Positions 54,977 to 64,000 of a DNA stretch of 64,000 bases are shown here, piece after piece (within the stretch, counting starts at the first letter, position 1; the number at the start of each line of letters is the position of its first letter). A model generated the notes under the pieces. It saw nothing but the letters and a program-made list of their open reading frames with translations, was not told where the DNA came from and ran no database searches. The stretch covers positions 3,658,001 to 3,722,000 of the forward strand of contig NC_135163.1 of the NCBI RefSeq assembly GCF_050948215.1, given 5' to 3'. The DNA is from Halictus rubicundus. Lineage: Eukaryota > Arthropoda > Insecta > Hymenoptera > Halictidae. The translations under genes were made by a program, and so were the position numbers.

Positions 54977-56039
54977 TATTGCCATTTTCTTGGCATTTGA
55001 TTTGTTTTTCTTGACTCTTGCGGATTTACCTCGACGACCGTATAGTTTATAAGCAGAACGCGACGCGGACCACGGCCGCAGGGTCGCATCACCTCGGAGG
55101 AACTAAACCATGGTATTCCCCCTTGGAATTCGAGCAGACTCGAGCACCGCCTCTAATTTCATCCGGCCTCTGAATTATAGCTCGCGCTGATAGCGGCTGG
55201 GTGGTGCGTTCCGTCTGCGCGACCACTCGGTGGCGACGACGCGGCGTCAACTGCCCGTAAAAAAGGGCTTGGCTCCTCCACTTTGACGATATCCTAGACT
55301 TTAAGGGCGTCTCTTAACCCTCCGCCCGGTCCACCGGCGCGAGATACCGCTTGACACCGCGAGGAAAAACGGCCCTTATGCATAAATCTTACTGCTTTAT
55401 TCGCCACCGTGCACCGGTCAACAATTTCTTACATTCACGCGGTTCCGGCGAATTTCAACCGACAGTTTAATTCAAATCAGAGCGGCGGACTATGAAATTA
55501 GAGGCTTCTAGGTTTCATATTAGCCCACGTTTATTGCTGTACGATTCTTTTTCACGGGGCTGTAACTGTTTCAGTATCGTTCTGCAGTATCCTACTTCAA
55601 CGTGAGATTCACTTTCGGCAGTTAACTTCTTTTCTTAATAACTTTTTAATGAAAAACGAGCGACGGCTATGATTTCCTTAGGGCTACTGGTGGAGGTGCC
55701 CTTGACAACATGTATCAAGGTCATCGGAGATGTCTCCCCTGAAGTATATTTATAAGACAAAGGATAATATTTTGGACTTCCAGGAAAATAACCAAAAAGT
55801 GTTGCTCTAAAATAAAGAGGTTATAATTTTACGCATATGATGTATACACAATATTTACAAGTGTACAAGGTGGTTTATCAATTACCTAAAATAAAGAGAA
55901 ACGACAATTAAAGTCTATTCTCCACGCTTCCTCCTAGGTTTATTATTTTATTTATACTCTCTTACATCCTCTGTCTCTATTAGATTAGATGGCGCGCTGA
56001 GCTAATAAAGCGCGGCTGGCTTGAATTAAAGAAAGTATC
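54977..56039. other. No gene recognised
   Basis: GC-rich to 55450, then AT-rich. No frame above 60 codons worth keeping. Confidence 0.5.
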
Positions 56040-56440
56040 CTTTCTTTACATATTTATAAAAAAAAATTATAATGATGAATATATAAATTATGGTGTACTT
56101 TAATGTACATGACAATTAACCCAGTGATTTCTCTATATATGTCGGCAAGGTCTGGATGATAAACGTCGCGGAATTATCCCCACTACCGCGACGCCGAGGA
56201 GTGTAAACATAACACGGCTCGGGCATGTCTCCTGGACGATAGATGACGCTGACAAGACCCTTGTTGTTGACATATATCGAGAATTCACTGTATGTAAATT
56301 ATTTTATATTTCTAAGTTGGTTATGTACAATAAAAAAATTGGCAATTTCAGGTAATTTTGAAATAGCTCTCCTGTAAAATTTCCTTTTTTTTTCCTTTTC
56401 TTATGAGTGAAAGTTATGTTTGCAACTTCAGTGAATTTAT
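56040..56440 (-). repeat. Inverted repeat copy 1, interrupted by family A
   Basis: The reverse of 57160-57400: AATATATAAATTATGGTGTAC and ATGTACATGACAAT on one side of the family A element, AATTATTTTATATTTCTAAG and TTTTCTTATGAGTGAA on the other. The minus-strand frame at 56304-56522 ends in NYLKL and TNLEI, like the frame of its partner. Confidence 0.75.
56122..56290 (+). mobile_element. Family A foldback MITE, copy 16
   Basis: CAGTGATTTCTCTATATATG at the left, CATATATCGAGAATTCACTG then TA at the right. The GC hairpin and part of the middle are deleted (CCCCACTACCGCGACGCCG). It lies inside a repeat whose other copy lacks it. Confidence 0.88.
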
Positions 56441-57159
56441 GTATTACGCGACGCGGAGCCCGAACGCCTGTATTATCCATGTACCACGGCATTCCTGAGA
56501 CCTTATCCACGCGTGTTCCCATAAACGTCTGTCACCGGGGAAGGATGAAAATCTTGCGGAACGAATAGCGACGGCATGATTCGATTGTACGACAGCTGCC
56601 AGCGAACGCGCGCGGCTTCTCCCTGACGATAATTGCGTTTACGTCATCGGCCGATTCGTTTTCGCGGCACGGATCCCCCCGGGGGAATTCGTCTATCGTC
56701 GCGTCGTCAACGTCGTTCCCATAATCGAAAACAGCTGGCCGATCGGGCCTGGTTCTTGTAAACAACCTGTGCCGTGCGAGCACGACACACAGTGTTCCGG
56801 CATTTTCTGGTTCGTTTAACGCCAACCGCTCGTTATTCACGCGACCCGTGTTGATTTTCACGGGTCCACGTCATCCGTTTACGCCAATTAATTCCACGCC
56901 GAATGAATAATAATGACGGGCCGTTCCATCGAGCTTTCTACGGCGACAGTGATCGGCCTGTTGCGGTCGGAACATTATTAAAAATGTTCGACCGTACGTG
57001 CGGTCAGCGGCAGCCCTTTACTATGCTTGTCACCACTGTGCGGACATTATTCGAATCAAATTTTGTTTGAACAACACCAACGAATTATTCGTTACTATTT
57101 TATTCATTGTTCGGCATCACGTTTGACAAACACCACGTGCGTTGCGCTGCGACCTCAAA
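56441..57159. other. No gene recognised
   Basis: GC-rich. The 109-codon minus frame at 56532-56861 is acid- and arginine-rich with no motif, and no splice boundary supports it. Confidence 0.4.
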
Positions 57160-57400
57160 ACATGATGTCGTTCATTCATAAGAAAAGTGAAGTAAGTCAA
57201 AAAAAGGAAATTTTTCAGGAGCTATTTGAAAATTATTTAAAATTGCTAGCTCTTATTTTATTGTGTGTAACCAACTTAGAAATGTAAAATAATTTGTTGT
57301 TATTTGGATACTGGATTGTCATGTACATTAGTTGTAAGGTACACCACGATTTATATATTTATTATTACAATTTTCTTTATAAATATATTTTCAGTTATGT
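57160..57400 (+). repeat. Inverted repeat copy 2, without family A
   Basis: Partner of 56040-56440. Includes CATTCATAAGAAAAGTGAAG, a frame ending NYLKL and TNLEM at 57287, then AAATAATTTGTTG, CATGTACATTAG and TATTATTACAATTTTC. It lacks the family A insertion, so it approximates the empty site. Confidence 0.75.
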
Positions 57401-58951
57401 CGTTTTTCCTGCCAATCAAATTGTCGATGTCTCCACGAAACGTGTAATTTTATAAAAATCGAATACAGCTCTTGATTACAGGGTCAGAAATTATCTATAA
57501 TGAAGGAACATTGCAACTCGATTTATTTTATAACAATGAAGCACAGCAAATGGAGTTGACCCACTGTCGGTCATCACCAAATATCCTGTTGATTGATTCA
57601 ATAATGATTTATAAAATTCGGATGGTATATTGACAATTTTCCAAAATTGATAATAAGATTATCAGTAGCGTGATAATTTCGCGAGGTGGGTAAGATAGGC
57701 GAGCGAACTCATTACTCGGCATAATATTTTTGCAATCGGAACAGTGGGGTAGCCACGATCGGAATTGTGCCGTCGACGGAACCAGGCATCGTTCGTCAAA
57801 TATGCAAAACTTCCCGGCACTTCGGCAATTTACAATGGAAATCGGCGAGCAGGAATAGCGCGATACATCGCGGCTCGTTTTCGGCAAAAGAGACAGAATC
57901 TTTTCGAAAGATATCCCGGCCGGATGGATCCGATTGTCCTGAATATTCGTTTCCCGCAAGGATCCCGATCCCGTCGACCAGCTCGCGATTAGGTGTCCCA
58001 CGAAGATACGTCGCGTTCTCTCTCTCTCTCTCTCTCTCACTCTCTCTGCGTTTGCGCGTGTGTGTGCATGGAGAAGCGAACCTCGGGCATGATATTGCAC
58101 GGCCGAAATTCCGTATTGAACGAAAATTTCGTCAAATATTGGGGCACCGCGTCACGTCGATGCCATATTCATGCGGCGTGCCTCGGTTTCCGTGACTGTC
58201 GTCTTTTAAAATTTTAGCTGTTTGAATTATTCGAATTTCCGAGGGAATTCAGCGAGGAACAGGACCGACCATGACGAACGAAACCGCGGGACTCGTCATT
58301 AGAGGACACCGGGAACCAAATCACGATCAACATTAAAAACCGTACCGGAGATAATCCCATTACTCTGATTGAAATTTCCTGAAACAGTTAAACCGTGGAA
58401 TCCGTCATAGTGGCAAGTATCGGACGTTGAACCGTCAGGGAACTATTTCCTGGGGGAAATTACTACGGCTAGAGTCCGCTGGAAATTTTCATGGCAGTGG
58501 ATAGAATTTCTGGTGGTATTATATCACTTTGCTTCACAGTCCTTCTGTACATCTTGTTAACAGCAGATCGTCGAATTTTACGTTCTCATGGATAGATTTC
58601 ACACGGTAACTGGTTTTTAATTTCCCGCGGAATGGAACGGAATGATAGTGTATTTTGCGGATTTTTACCGGATTTTGCCGGGCCCCGAGCACGAATAAAT
58701 TGAATTGGTTAGTCTAGCCCCGTGTCTTGTAACAACTGGACTGCGGATTTTATGCATTTATGACAAAAAATGAATTGGTCAAATACGAAATACAGAATAC
58801 GAAATTATTTTCTACTTGGTAGAATTGTTTAACGAGAGAAAGCAGTTTTGTGTAACATTTGTTTCCTACGATTGACTCGAACAATTTTTGTTTCCATAAA
58901 AATTGTGCAGTCTAATATAAAAAAAAAAGTTGGACACGAGGAATACTAATA
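57401..58951. other. No gene recognised; CT microsatellite
   Basis: CT microsatellite at 58017-58047. Frames of 142 (plus, 57767-58195) and 163 codons (minus, 57609-58100) both read through it in opposite directions. No motif in either. Confidence 0.42.
58017..58047 (+). repeat. CT dinucleotide microsatellite
   Basis: About 14 CT units with one A interruption. Confidence 0.93.
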
Positions 58952-59126
58952 CAGTACCGCTCAAAATTAATTTAATTTTAGTGAAGTATTGGTGAGTTCC
59001 GCATACGTAATTTTTAATTTACAACGTTAGATATTTCATAAGAAACTAATAAAACTCGACAATAACTTTTTTATGCAATGCTAATACATATTTCGCAAGT
59101 GTCCGGATACTTTTTGAGCTGTAGTG
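58952..59126. mobile_element. 175-bp TA-flanked MITE, CAGTACCGCTCAAAA ends
   Basis: TA at 58950-58951 and 59127-59128. Left CAGTACCGCTCAAAATT, right CTTTTTGAGCTGTAGTG. The body is AT-rich, non-coding. The motif CTCAAAA beside CAGT or CACT at TA is common in Tc1/mariner-type ends; the class is inferred. Confidence 0.72.
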
Positions 59127-59249
59127 TATATCCATACATCTATATTGATACTAATTTTATAATATAATCGTTTTTCATTCATGTCAATAATTACTGTTCA
59201 TTACGAACTGCTTATTAACACATTTCAAAAATGTAATTCGGGAACTCCT
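59127..59249. other. Short AT-rich spacer
   Basis: Nothing identified between two mobile elements. Confidence 0.5.
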
Positions 59250-59530
59250 GGTCTGCAACAATTTTTCCATGCAAAGAAACAAGGTCAAAAAAAAAGAGAA
59301 ATAACATTTTTTCGTTTTCGAGAAAATTGAGTTGGAAAATTCGGCGGTTACGCGTGCTGTTGAATATGAATTGGCTGATGCGTCTGATCATGACCAACCA
59401 ATTCTACTTCTTGCGAATGCACACATAGGGCACGCGATCCCGTCCAACATTCAAACTCAATTTTTTGCAAAAAAAAACCCGTCAAAACATGTTATTTGTT
59501 TTCCTCCTTATTTTTTCCAATAGAGTCACC
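59250..59530 (+). mobile_element. CAGGGT-type palindrome, decayed copy
   Basis: TTTTCGAGAAAATTGAGTTG, TGCGTCTGATCATGACCAAC, CAATTCTACTTCTTGCG and GGGCACGCGATCCCGTC match the middle of 51198-51551. Both termini are gone. Confidence 0.65.
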
Positions 59531-59831
59531 TGCATAGTAAAAGAAATTAGTTTTACGATTGGTACTAACTTCGAATACATCTTAAAACATTCATCCGAAA
59601 TACATTGCGTTTTATATGCTAAGTTCGTTATTTATCATGTTTTCTCCCGTGACACAATGACTAGCTGGAAAAAAATATACACATCGGATGCACGGTTTCT
59701 GATGTCAACTTATGTGGTGTCATGAACAGGAGATCTCATCTTTCACTTTATGGTATTTTTGATCGCAAAGAAAAAATCTTGAAAAAACTTTTAAATTACT
59801 TTTTAAAGATCATCAAATTACCACTCGATTG

Positions 59832-60056
59832 TTAACTCTAAACCTACCACCGCCGGTCAAAATGACCGGTTCCAGATTTTTTATTTTATTATTGGAATTA
59901 TAAAGATGCTTTCGTGGGAAATGATTAAATAAATATATTTAGCAGAGCATGTATCATAATAAGCGAAGCGAATAAAATCCAAATAAATTCAATCTCATCA
60001 TTTTTATAAAACACCATGTATCAGTCACTTTTAAGGCTCGGTAGGTTTAGCGTTAA
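59832..60056. mobile_element. TTAA-flanked MITE, CTAAACCTACC ends
   Basis: TTAA at both ends. Termini CTCTAAACCTACCACCG and GCTCGGTAGGTTTAGCG. Small hairpin CCGGTCAAAATGACCGG next to the left end. 217-bp AT-rich body, non-coding. The ends share the CTAAACC word with the CACTAGGTTTAC family in inverted form. Confidence 0.75.
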
Positions 60057-60569
60057 TAAAAATTTTTGAGATAATTGAACTTAGGGATGGCCTAAACAGC
60101 GATTCTACCGAATAAAAAAAAATTGTATTCGCAAATATTCCACTCACAATTATAAAAGGCGTAATTTAGAATCGTGTTCTGGCCCACTGTGCGTCACTTG
60201 GTATTCCTGAATCATTCTTCCAAAGTTGAAGAATCTTAAAAATATGGGTGACGCGGTAGGGTGCACCTCGCGGGGGGCACAGAACTGCAAAAGAATTCGG
60301 AACACAAAGGGTCAACGAACGATCCGAGAAGCAGAGGAATCCGATTATTCCACCTCGATTCTCTTTCCTTGAAAATCGAGCTTCGCATTGTCTCGAACGT
60401 AAGACCGCCAAAGAACTGCCGCGGCTCTTCCCCCCATGAATATTATAACGGACCGTGGCACGTCAAAGTACCTAGAACTTCAACTTCGCGGGTATCAATA
60501 AAATAAGAGACACTAGTTTCGACGTTGACTGGTGGCCCGTCGCGTCGTTCGATCGCCGGCATCGAGAAT
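60057..60569. other. No gene recognised
   Basis: Frames of 81 codons on both strands (60166-60411, 60261-60506) overlap. No motif. Confidence 0.45.
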
Positions 60570-62342
60570 GTGTACACTAGGGTGGACCTTATTTTTCGAC
60601 CATCTGATTTTTTTTATGCGACCCCCTAGATCTGTTCCAGATCCAAAAAAAAATAAGTTCTGCAGAAGAAGAGCTCAATTGGACAACAGGAAAGGGTGTC
60701 CCAATCGGTTTGAAGTTTGAAAATTTCAGTAATTTCCCTTTAATTTTACATGCAACTCAAATTTTATGTTTTAATGATAAGAGTTACTGTTATAACATAA
60801 AAATATCATCTTTTGGTTGTATAATAAGAAATTTTACTTGAAAGTTTCAACAATATTGTCAATATTTTGGTTTTTTTACATTACGGAGTAGAGCTACGAG
60901 CGCGCCAAACGGTCGCCAACAGGCCCGAATATTCAACTTTTTAAAAAATTTCAAAATAGTTGGCCTGAAATTAATAAAAATAATTACATCCCGGGAACGC
61001 ACGACGATTAGGTTCTGAAACATATTAATGATATACAAAAAAAATCGAAATTTTTAAAAATTATACAAAAATGAGTCACCCAAGAGATGACTACAAAGAA
61101 CTTTTAGAATTAGCAATAATTTTTCTTGGGGGGATTCCTTTGGGTGGCATTTCATTCAAAATGCCTGGCGCATTTCACCATGCGAGGTGGATGGCTAAAA
61201 TAATATACACTTTAAAAATATTTATTTTTCGAAACGAATTTCCTCTCAACCAGGAAGAGTATAGTAGCATTAGAGATACATGTGTATTTCTAATTAACAT
61301 TTATATTGAGCCGTGGATTTTGACCCCAATAGCTGCTATGGCGCCACGTGTAGATCTAGAATTCATCAAAAATATAATTCATTACAAAAATGTTAACGAA
61401 GAAATAAGCGATGTGGCATTAAAAAAAATTGTGAACCATTTATGGTACTTGTCACCGGAGAATGCGGCGCTATCGTTTTTTGATAAAAAAGTTTCAGTAG
61501 AAACAAAAAGATCGATGGTGCAAGCACTACAAAATGTAAACAATAATAATAATTATAAGAGATACATGACAACGACTATAGAAATTAAAAATCTTGCGAA
61601 TTTGGAAATACAACATTTCGTATCATCTGAATCAAATAATTTTTTCAAACGGTTCAATATAAATTCAGATTTTCTTTTAATTGATCCAGCACTATGGGAA
61701 ACTAATAATAATTATATCGAAGCGATAGGTATTATAACAAAATTAGAAGTTGTGAATGACGTTGCAGAAAGAGCAGTAAAATTAATGAAAGATTATAATT
61801 TAACGTTATGCAAAAACGAAGAAGAAAAACAATTCATATTACAAATTGTAACCGATTATAGGGAAAAATACCCAAAAATCGATAAAACAACATTAAGTAC
61901 AGATTTTTAAAAATTATTTATACTCTTATTATAATTAGGCCTATAAACAAAATATTCAATTATAAGTATTTAACTGTCTTTTTCCACTTTTCCTTATATT
62001 AATGTGAGATCAAATTTTATATTTAAAAAATAAATATTAAAAATTTTGCTTAAACAAATTCATTAAACAATTTAATTTTTGCTTTGATATAATAAGAATA
62101 TTACATTGAAATAGTGTTTAATGACCAGTGGGATTGAAAAAATGTGTACTTTTTCATTTTTCGCAAAATTAAAATTTTTTGCATAAACAAACTCGTTGCG
62201 ACACGTCTTCCCTTTGTCCGATCGACTTGAAATTTGGAGGGAATTAGTTTTTTACCGAGTAGAACAGATTGCAAGGGTCGCATCAAATGAATTAAAAAAA
62301 AAATTTTGCACAAGAGCAACTAAGGTCCACCCTAGTGTACAC
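60570..62342 (+). mobile_element. hAT-like DNA transposon with intact ends and target duplication
   Basis: The element proper is 60578-62334 (1757 bp). Both ends carry TAGGGTGGACCTTA, perfectly inverted, and beyond the first 14 bases GCGACCC recurs inverted inside (near 60619 and 62275). It is flanked by the 8-bp direct repeat GTGTACAC (60570-60577 and 62335-62342). An 8-bp duplication with TA at its centre and TA-GG-G ends (A at position 2, G at position 5) is what is known for hAT elements, chiefly the Buster branch. It carries one open frame. Perfect ends and an unbroken frame suggest a young insertion. A full transposase of about 600 residues is not present, so this copy is probably non-autonomous. 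Confidence 0.85.
61071..61910 (+). CDS. Transposon-encoded 279-residue protein
   Basis: Single frame of 279 codons without a break, 493 bp inside the left end. Residues 19-43 read FLGGIPLGGISFKMPGAF and HHARWMAKIIYTLK, a PGAFHHARWMAK block that I associate with uncharacterised transposon-linked proteins common in arthropods and cnidarians. Residues 120-140 give HLWYLSPENAALSFFD, another such block, and residues 228-268 give DVAERAVKLMKDYNL with EEEKQFILQIV. No zinc-finger (BED) domain and no complete catalytic triad was recognised, so it looks like the C-terminal part of a longer protein. Lysine-, asparagine- and isoleucine-rich, AT-rich codon use like an element, not like the GC-rich flanks. 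ATG at 61071 is the first in frame. Downstream about 420 bp of AT-rich DNA runs to the right end. Alternative: an independent short ORF with its own role. Function unknown. Confidence 0.75.
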   Translation: MSHPRDDYKELLELAIIFLGGIPLGGISFKMPGAFHHARWMAKIIYTLKIFIFRNEFPLNQEEYSSIRDTCVFLINIYIEPWILTPIAAMAPRVDLEFIKNIIHYKNVNEEISDVALKKIVNHLWYLSPENAALSFFDKKVSVETKRSMVQALQNVNNNNNYKRYMTTTIEIKNLANLEIQHFVSSESNNFFKRFNINSDFLLIDPALWETNNNYIEAIGIITKLEVVNDVAERAVKLMKDYNLTLCKNEEEKQFILQIVTDYREKYPKIDKTTLSTDF

Positions 62343-63591
62343 GCGTGGTGCACGTGCATCGGTGTTCGGCACGTAAGCCTTGGAAAGGAGTCGTCGATAG
62401 GAGGTAGCGTCCCCATTCGGCCAAGTTCATAAGGCAGGCCAGATACGACGGGAGTGGATCCGCTTGCTCCGCATTTTTCCCGCGGAACGACTGGCTTAAG
62501 AACAACGAAAGGGGGTTTGAATGTGTCTTCGAAATGTTTTCTATTTCGAGATCTAATTTGATTATATCGAACTCGACGGAGGATAGAGCAAAAGAGAGAG
62601 GGAGAGGGTTGAGATGGGATGAGGGTGGGTCGCAGGGTGACTAGTAGCGAGACGTAGGCGAGTGCCTGCGGATAAGAGACTCGAGAGCACGAAGAGTGGA
62701 AAGAGAGAAAGATCAATAATCAGGGAACGAACGGAGGAAGCCGAGGGGAGGGAGCCGGGAACCGCGATGCATCCGGTGCATCGTGAAGAACAAAGGATGC
62801 GCGGGTTCGGTGGTGCGGGCGAGGGTGGGGCCGGACGCGGGGACGGCAGGACCGATGCAACCGAGACGAAAGAAAAATGCGAAGATTCGAAGAAGCATTC
62901 CTCTCGGCGGGAAGGAGCGGCGGGGGCGGGGGGAGGCGGGGGACGGAAGAAAGAAATCGGGCCAAGCCAGATAAGGAAAGGTAGAACCGGAAACAGGGAG
63001 GAGGAGGGAGCAAAGTTGGGGAGTCAGCTTCTCTCCCGTTCAGTGTCTCGATAAACAATCCTGAGAAACAAAGAGATGGAGAAGAGGTCCGGTACGAATC
63101 GGTGGTAGGGGATTTCCGTTTCGAGGTCCATCGTGTACTCAGCCTTTCCCGTTGCATTTATTTATCCGTGGCAATCGTAACTCCTCTTCGCGATTCCCCT
63201 TCGCTCCCTTGTTCCCACGCCAGGGCCACCTCCGGGGAGCGAGGAACCAGAAGTGGGTCTTAGACAGCCGCTCCGCGACCAGCCCCCTCCCCGAACCCTC
63301 CCCCGTGATCCCCGGAGGAGATACAGTCACGTACCGACGGTTTTTCAAACGATCCCATCGACCCCCATAACTCAGCGAAACTTTTCGGAATACTCGGCGA
63401 GACTTGAGTAATTCCCGTCGCGCGATCGACGCTGCGCCGCACGGCGCATCCACGGTTTCGTGAAGAATTCGGTGACCTTTTTTACCGAAAAATGAATTTT
63501 TACTTTTTAACACAGGGCGCACCAATAACCACAGTAGAACTGGCCCACTGCTAATTTTACATGGGAAAATAAGTGAAAGAATAATATTTTT
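62343..63591. other. No gene recognised; purine-rich GC stretch
   Basis: 62570-63080 is strongly purine-rich on the plus strand and keeps a 130-codon glycine-, arginine- and glutamate-rich frame open at 62662-63054, with a 145-codon frame on the opposite strand. Composition explains both. A 128-codon minus frame at 63139-63525 has no motif. The stretch could be a 5' untranslated region, but nothing fixes it. Confidence 0.38.
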
Positions 63592-63784
63592 TTGAATTCT
63601 CTATATATGTCACTGAGGCATGGCCGATAATTGTCGCGGAATTATCCCCACTACCGCGGGGTATACCCCGTGAGGGGCTAAGAATCGCTGTCCTTTTCTA
63701 CGTCCGGCGCGGATCAAGGAATCTCCTGGACGATCTATGTCCCTGGCTAGACTCGTGTTTTGGACATATATCGAGTAAACACAG
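63592..63784 (+). mobile_element. Family A foldback MITE, copy 17
   Basis: The left end is eroded (TGAATTCTCTATATATG), the right is GACATATATCGAGTAAACAC. It keeps the full hairpin CCCCACTACCGCGGGG and TACCCCGTGAGGGG, and the CGCTGTCCTTTTCTACG text of the second subfamily (also at 25.54 kb). Confidence 0.85.
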
Positions 63785-63854
63785 TATTTCGTGACTGATA
63801 CAGTAGTATTCTCCACCTTTGGATCGGTGGAGATTCGTTAAAAAAAATTGCGAT

Positions 63855-63902
63855 TAACGACATCGAGACCCATGTTACTGACATATATCGAGAATTATAT
63901 TG
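63855..63902 (+). mobile_element. Family A foldback MITE, copy 18 (right end only)
   Basis: GAGACCCATGTTACTGACAT and ATATCGAGAATTATATTG, the last 45 bp or so of the element. The rest is absent. Confidence 0.65.
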
Positions 63903-64000
63903 TATATGTTGTATATCGTACATACGTTTCGAAGTTGCACGAAAATGTCATTAAAATCTTCGAGAAAACCACTGGGCGCCTCACTGCTCGTTGTCATTCA

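Noticed and set aside
57609..58195. Frames of 142 and 163 codons on opposite strands
   Set aside because: Each reads through a CT microsatellite, and neither has a motif.
62662..63157. Frames of 130 and 145 codons on opposite strands
   Set aside because: Explained by purine-rich composition; no domain, start context or splice evidence.
1..64000. Transfer RNA or ribosomal RNA genes
   Set aside because: By eye I found no convincing tRNA box A and box B pair and no rRNA motif. A covariance-model scan would be needed to exclude them.
1..64000. Endogenous viral sequence
   Set aside because: No open frame showed recognisable viral polymerase, capsid or envelope motifs.

Overview
The window looks like repeat-rich intergenic or intronic DNA from an insect nuclear genome. 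Hymenoptera (bee, ant or wasp) is the likeliest order. The reasons are AT-rich DNA with scattered GC- and CpG-rich patches, mariner, hAT-like, LINE and TTAA-type elements, many short foldback elements (MITEs) and long simple-sequence arrays, with no dense gene content. The order is an inference from style; no taxon-specific gene was recognised.

No complete host gene could be supported. The best host candidate is a CpG-rich stretch at 31.3-32.1 kb with a possible 17-codon first coding exon ending at a good splice donor. The clear coding matter is of transposon origin: two chimeric mariner copies (35.24-36.14 kb and 46.67-48.31 kb), a hAT-like element at 60.58-62.33 kb with an open 279-codon reading frame, a 3' fragment of a non-LTR retrotransposon (42.79-43.13 kb), and a decayed mariner-like DNA-binding domain at 17.8 kb.

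The commonest feature is a foldback element of about 160-200 bp, called family A here. It has CAGTG termini, TA target sites and a GC-rich inner hairpin, and is present in 18 full or partial copies from 1.1 kb to 63.9 kb. Other short elements are a TTAA-flanked group (1.34, 8.93, 18.53, 19.47, 29.33 and 59.83 kb), TA-flanked palindromes beginning CAGGGT (25.07, 43.13, 51.20 kb and decayed copies), and single foldbacks at 12.81, 30.35, 30.75, 39.86 and 58.95 kb. Several are nested, so order of insertion can be read: a 403-bp palindrome sits in family A at 25.07 kb, a mariner sits in family A at 46.67 kb, and a TTAA element at 8.94 kb sits in one half of a duplication whose other half keeps the empty site.

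Tandem arrays: 33-bp units at 2.9 kb, a 464-bp higher-order array at 5.9-6.8 kb, 337-bp units at 16.1-17.2 kb, 212-bp units at 20.7-21.5 kb, a 288-bp duplication at 23.4 kb, and about 1.5 kb of a TATAG pentanucleotide at 37.2-38.8 kb. The rest is single-copy-looking non-coding DNA. The most notable observation is that both mariner copies carry the same roughly 193-bp non-mariner segment at the same break in the transposase, so a chimeric element or junction has been copied.
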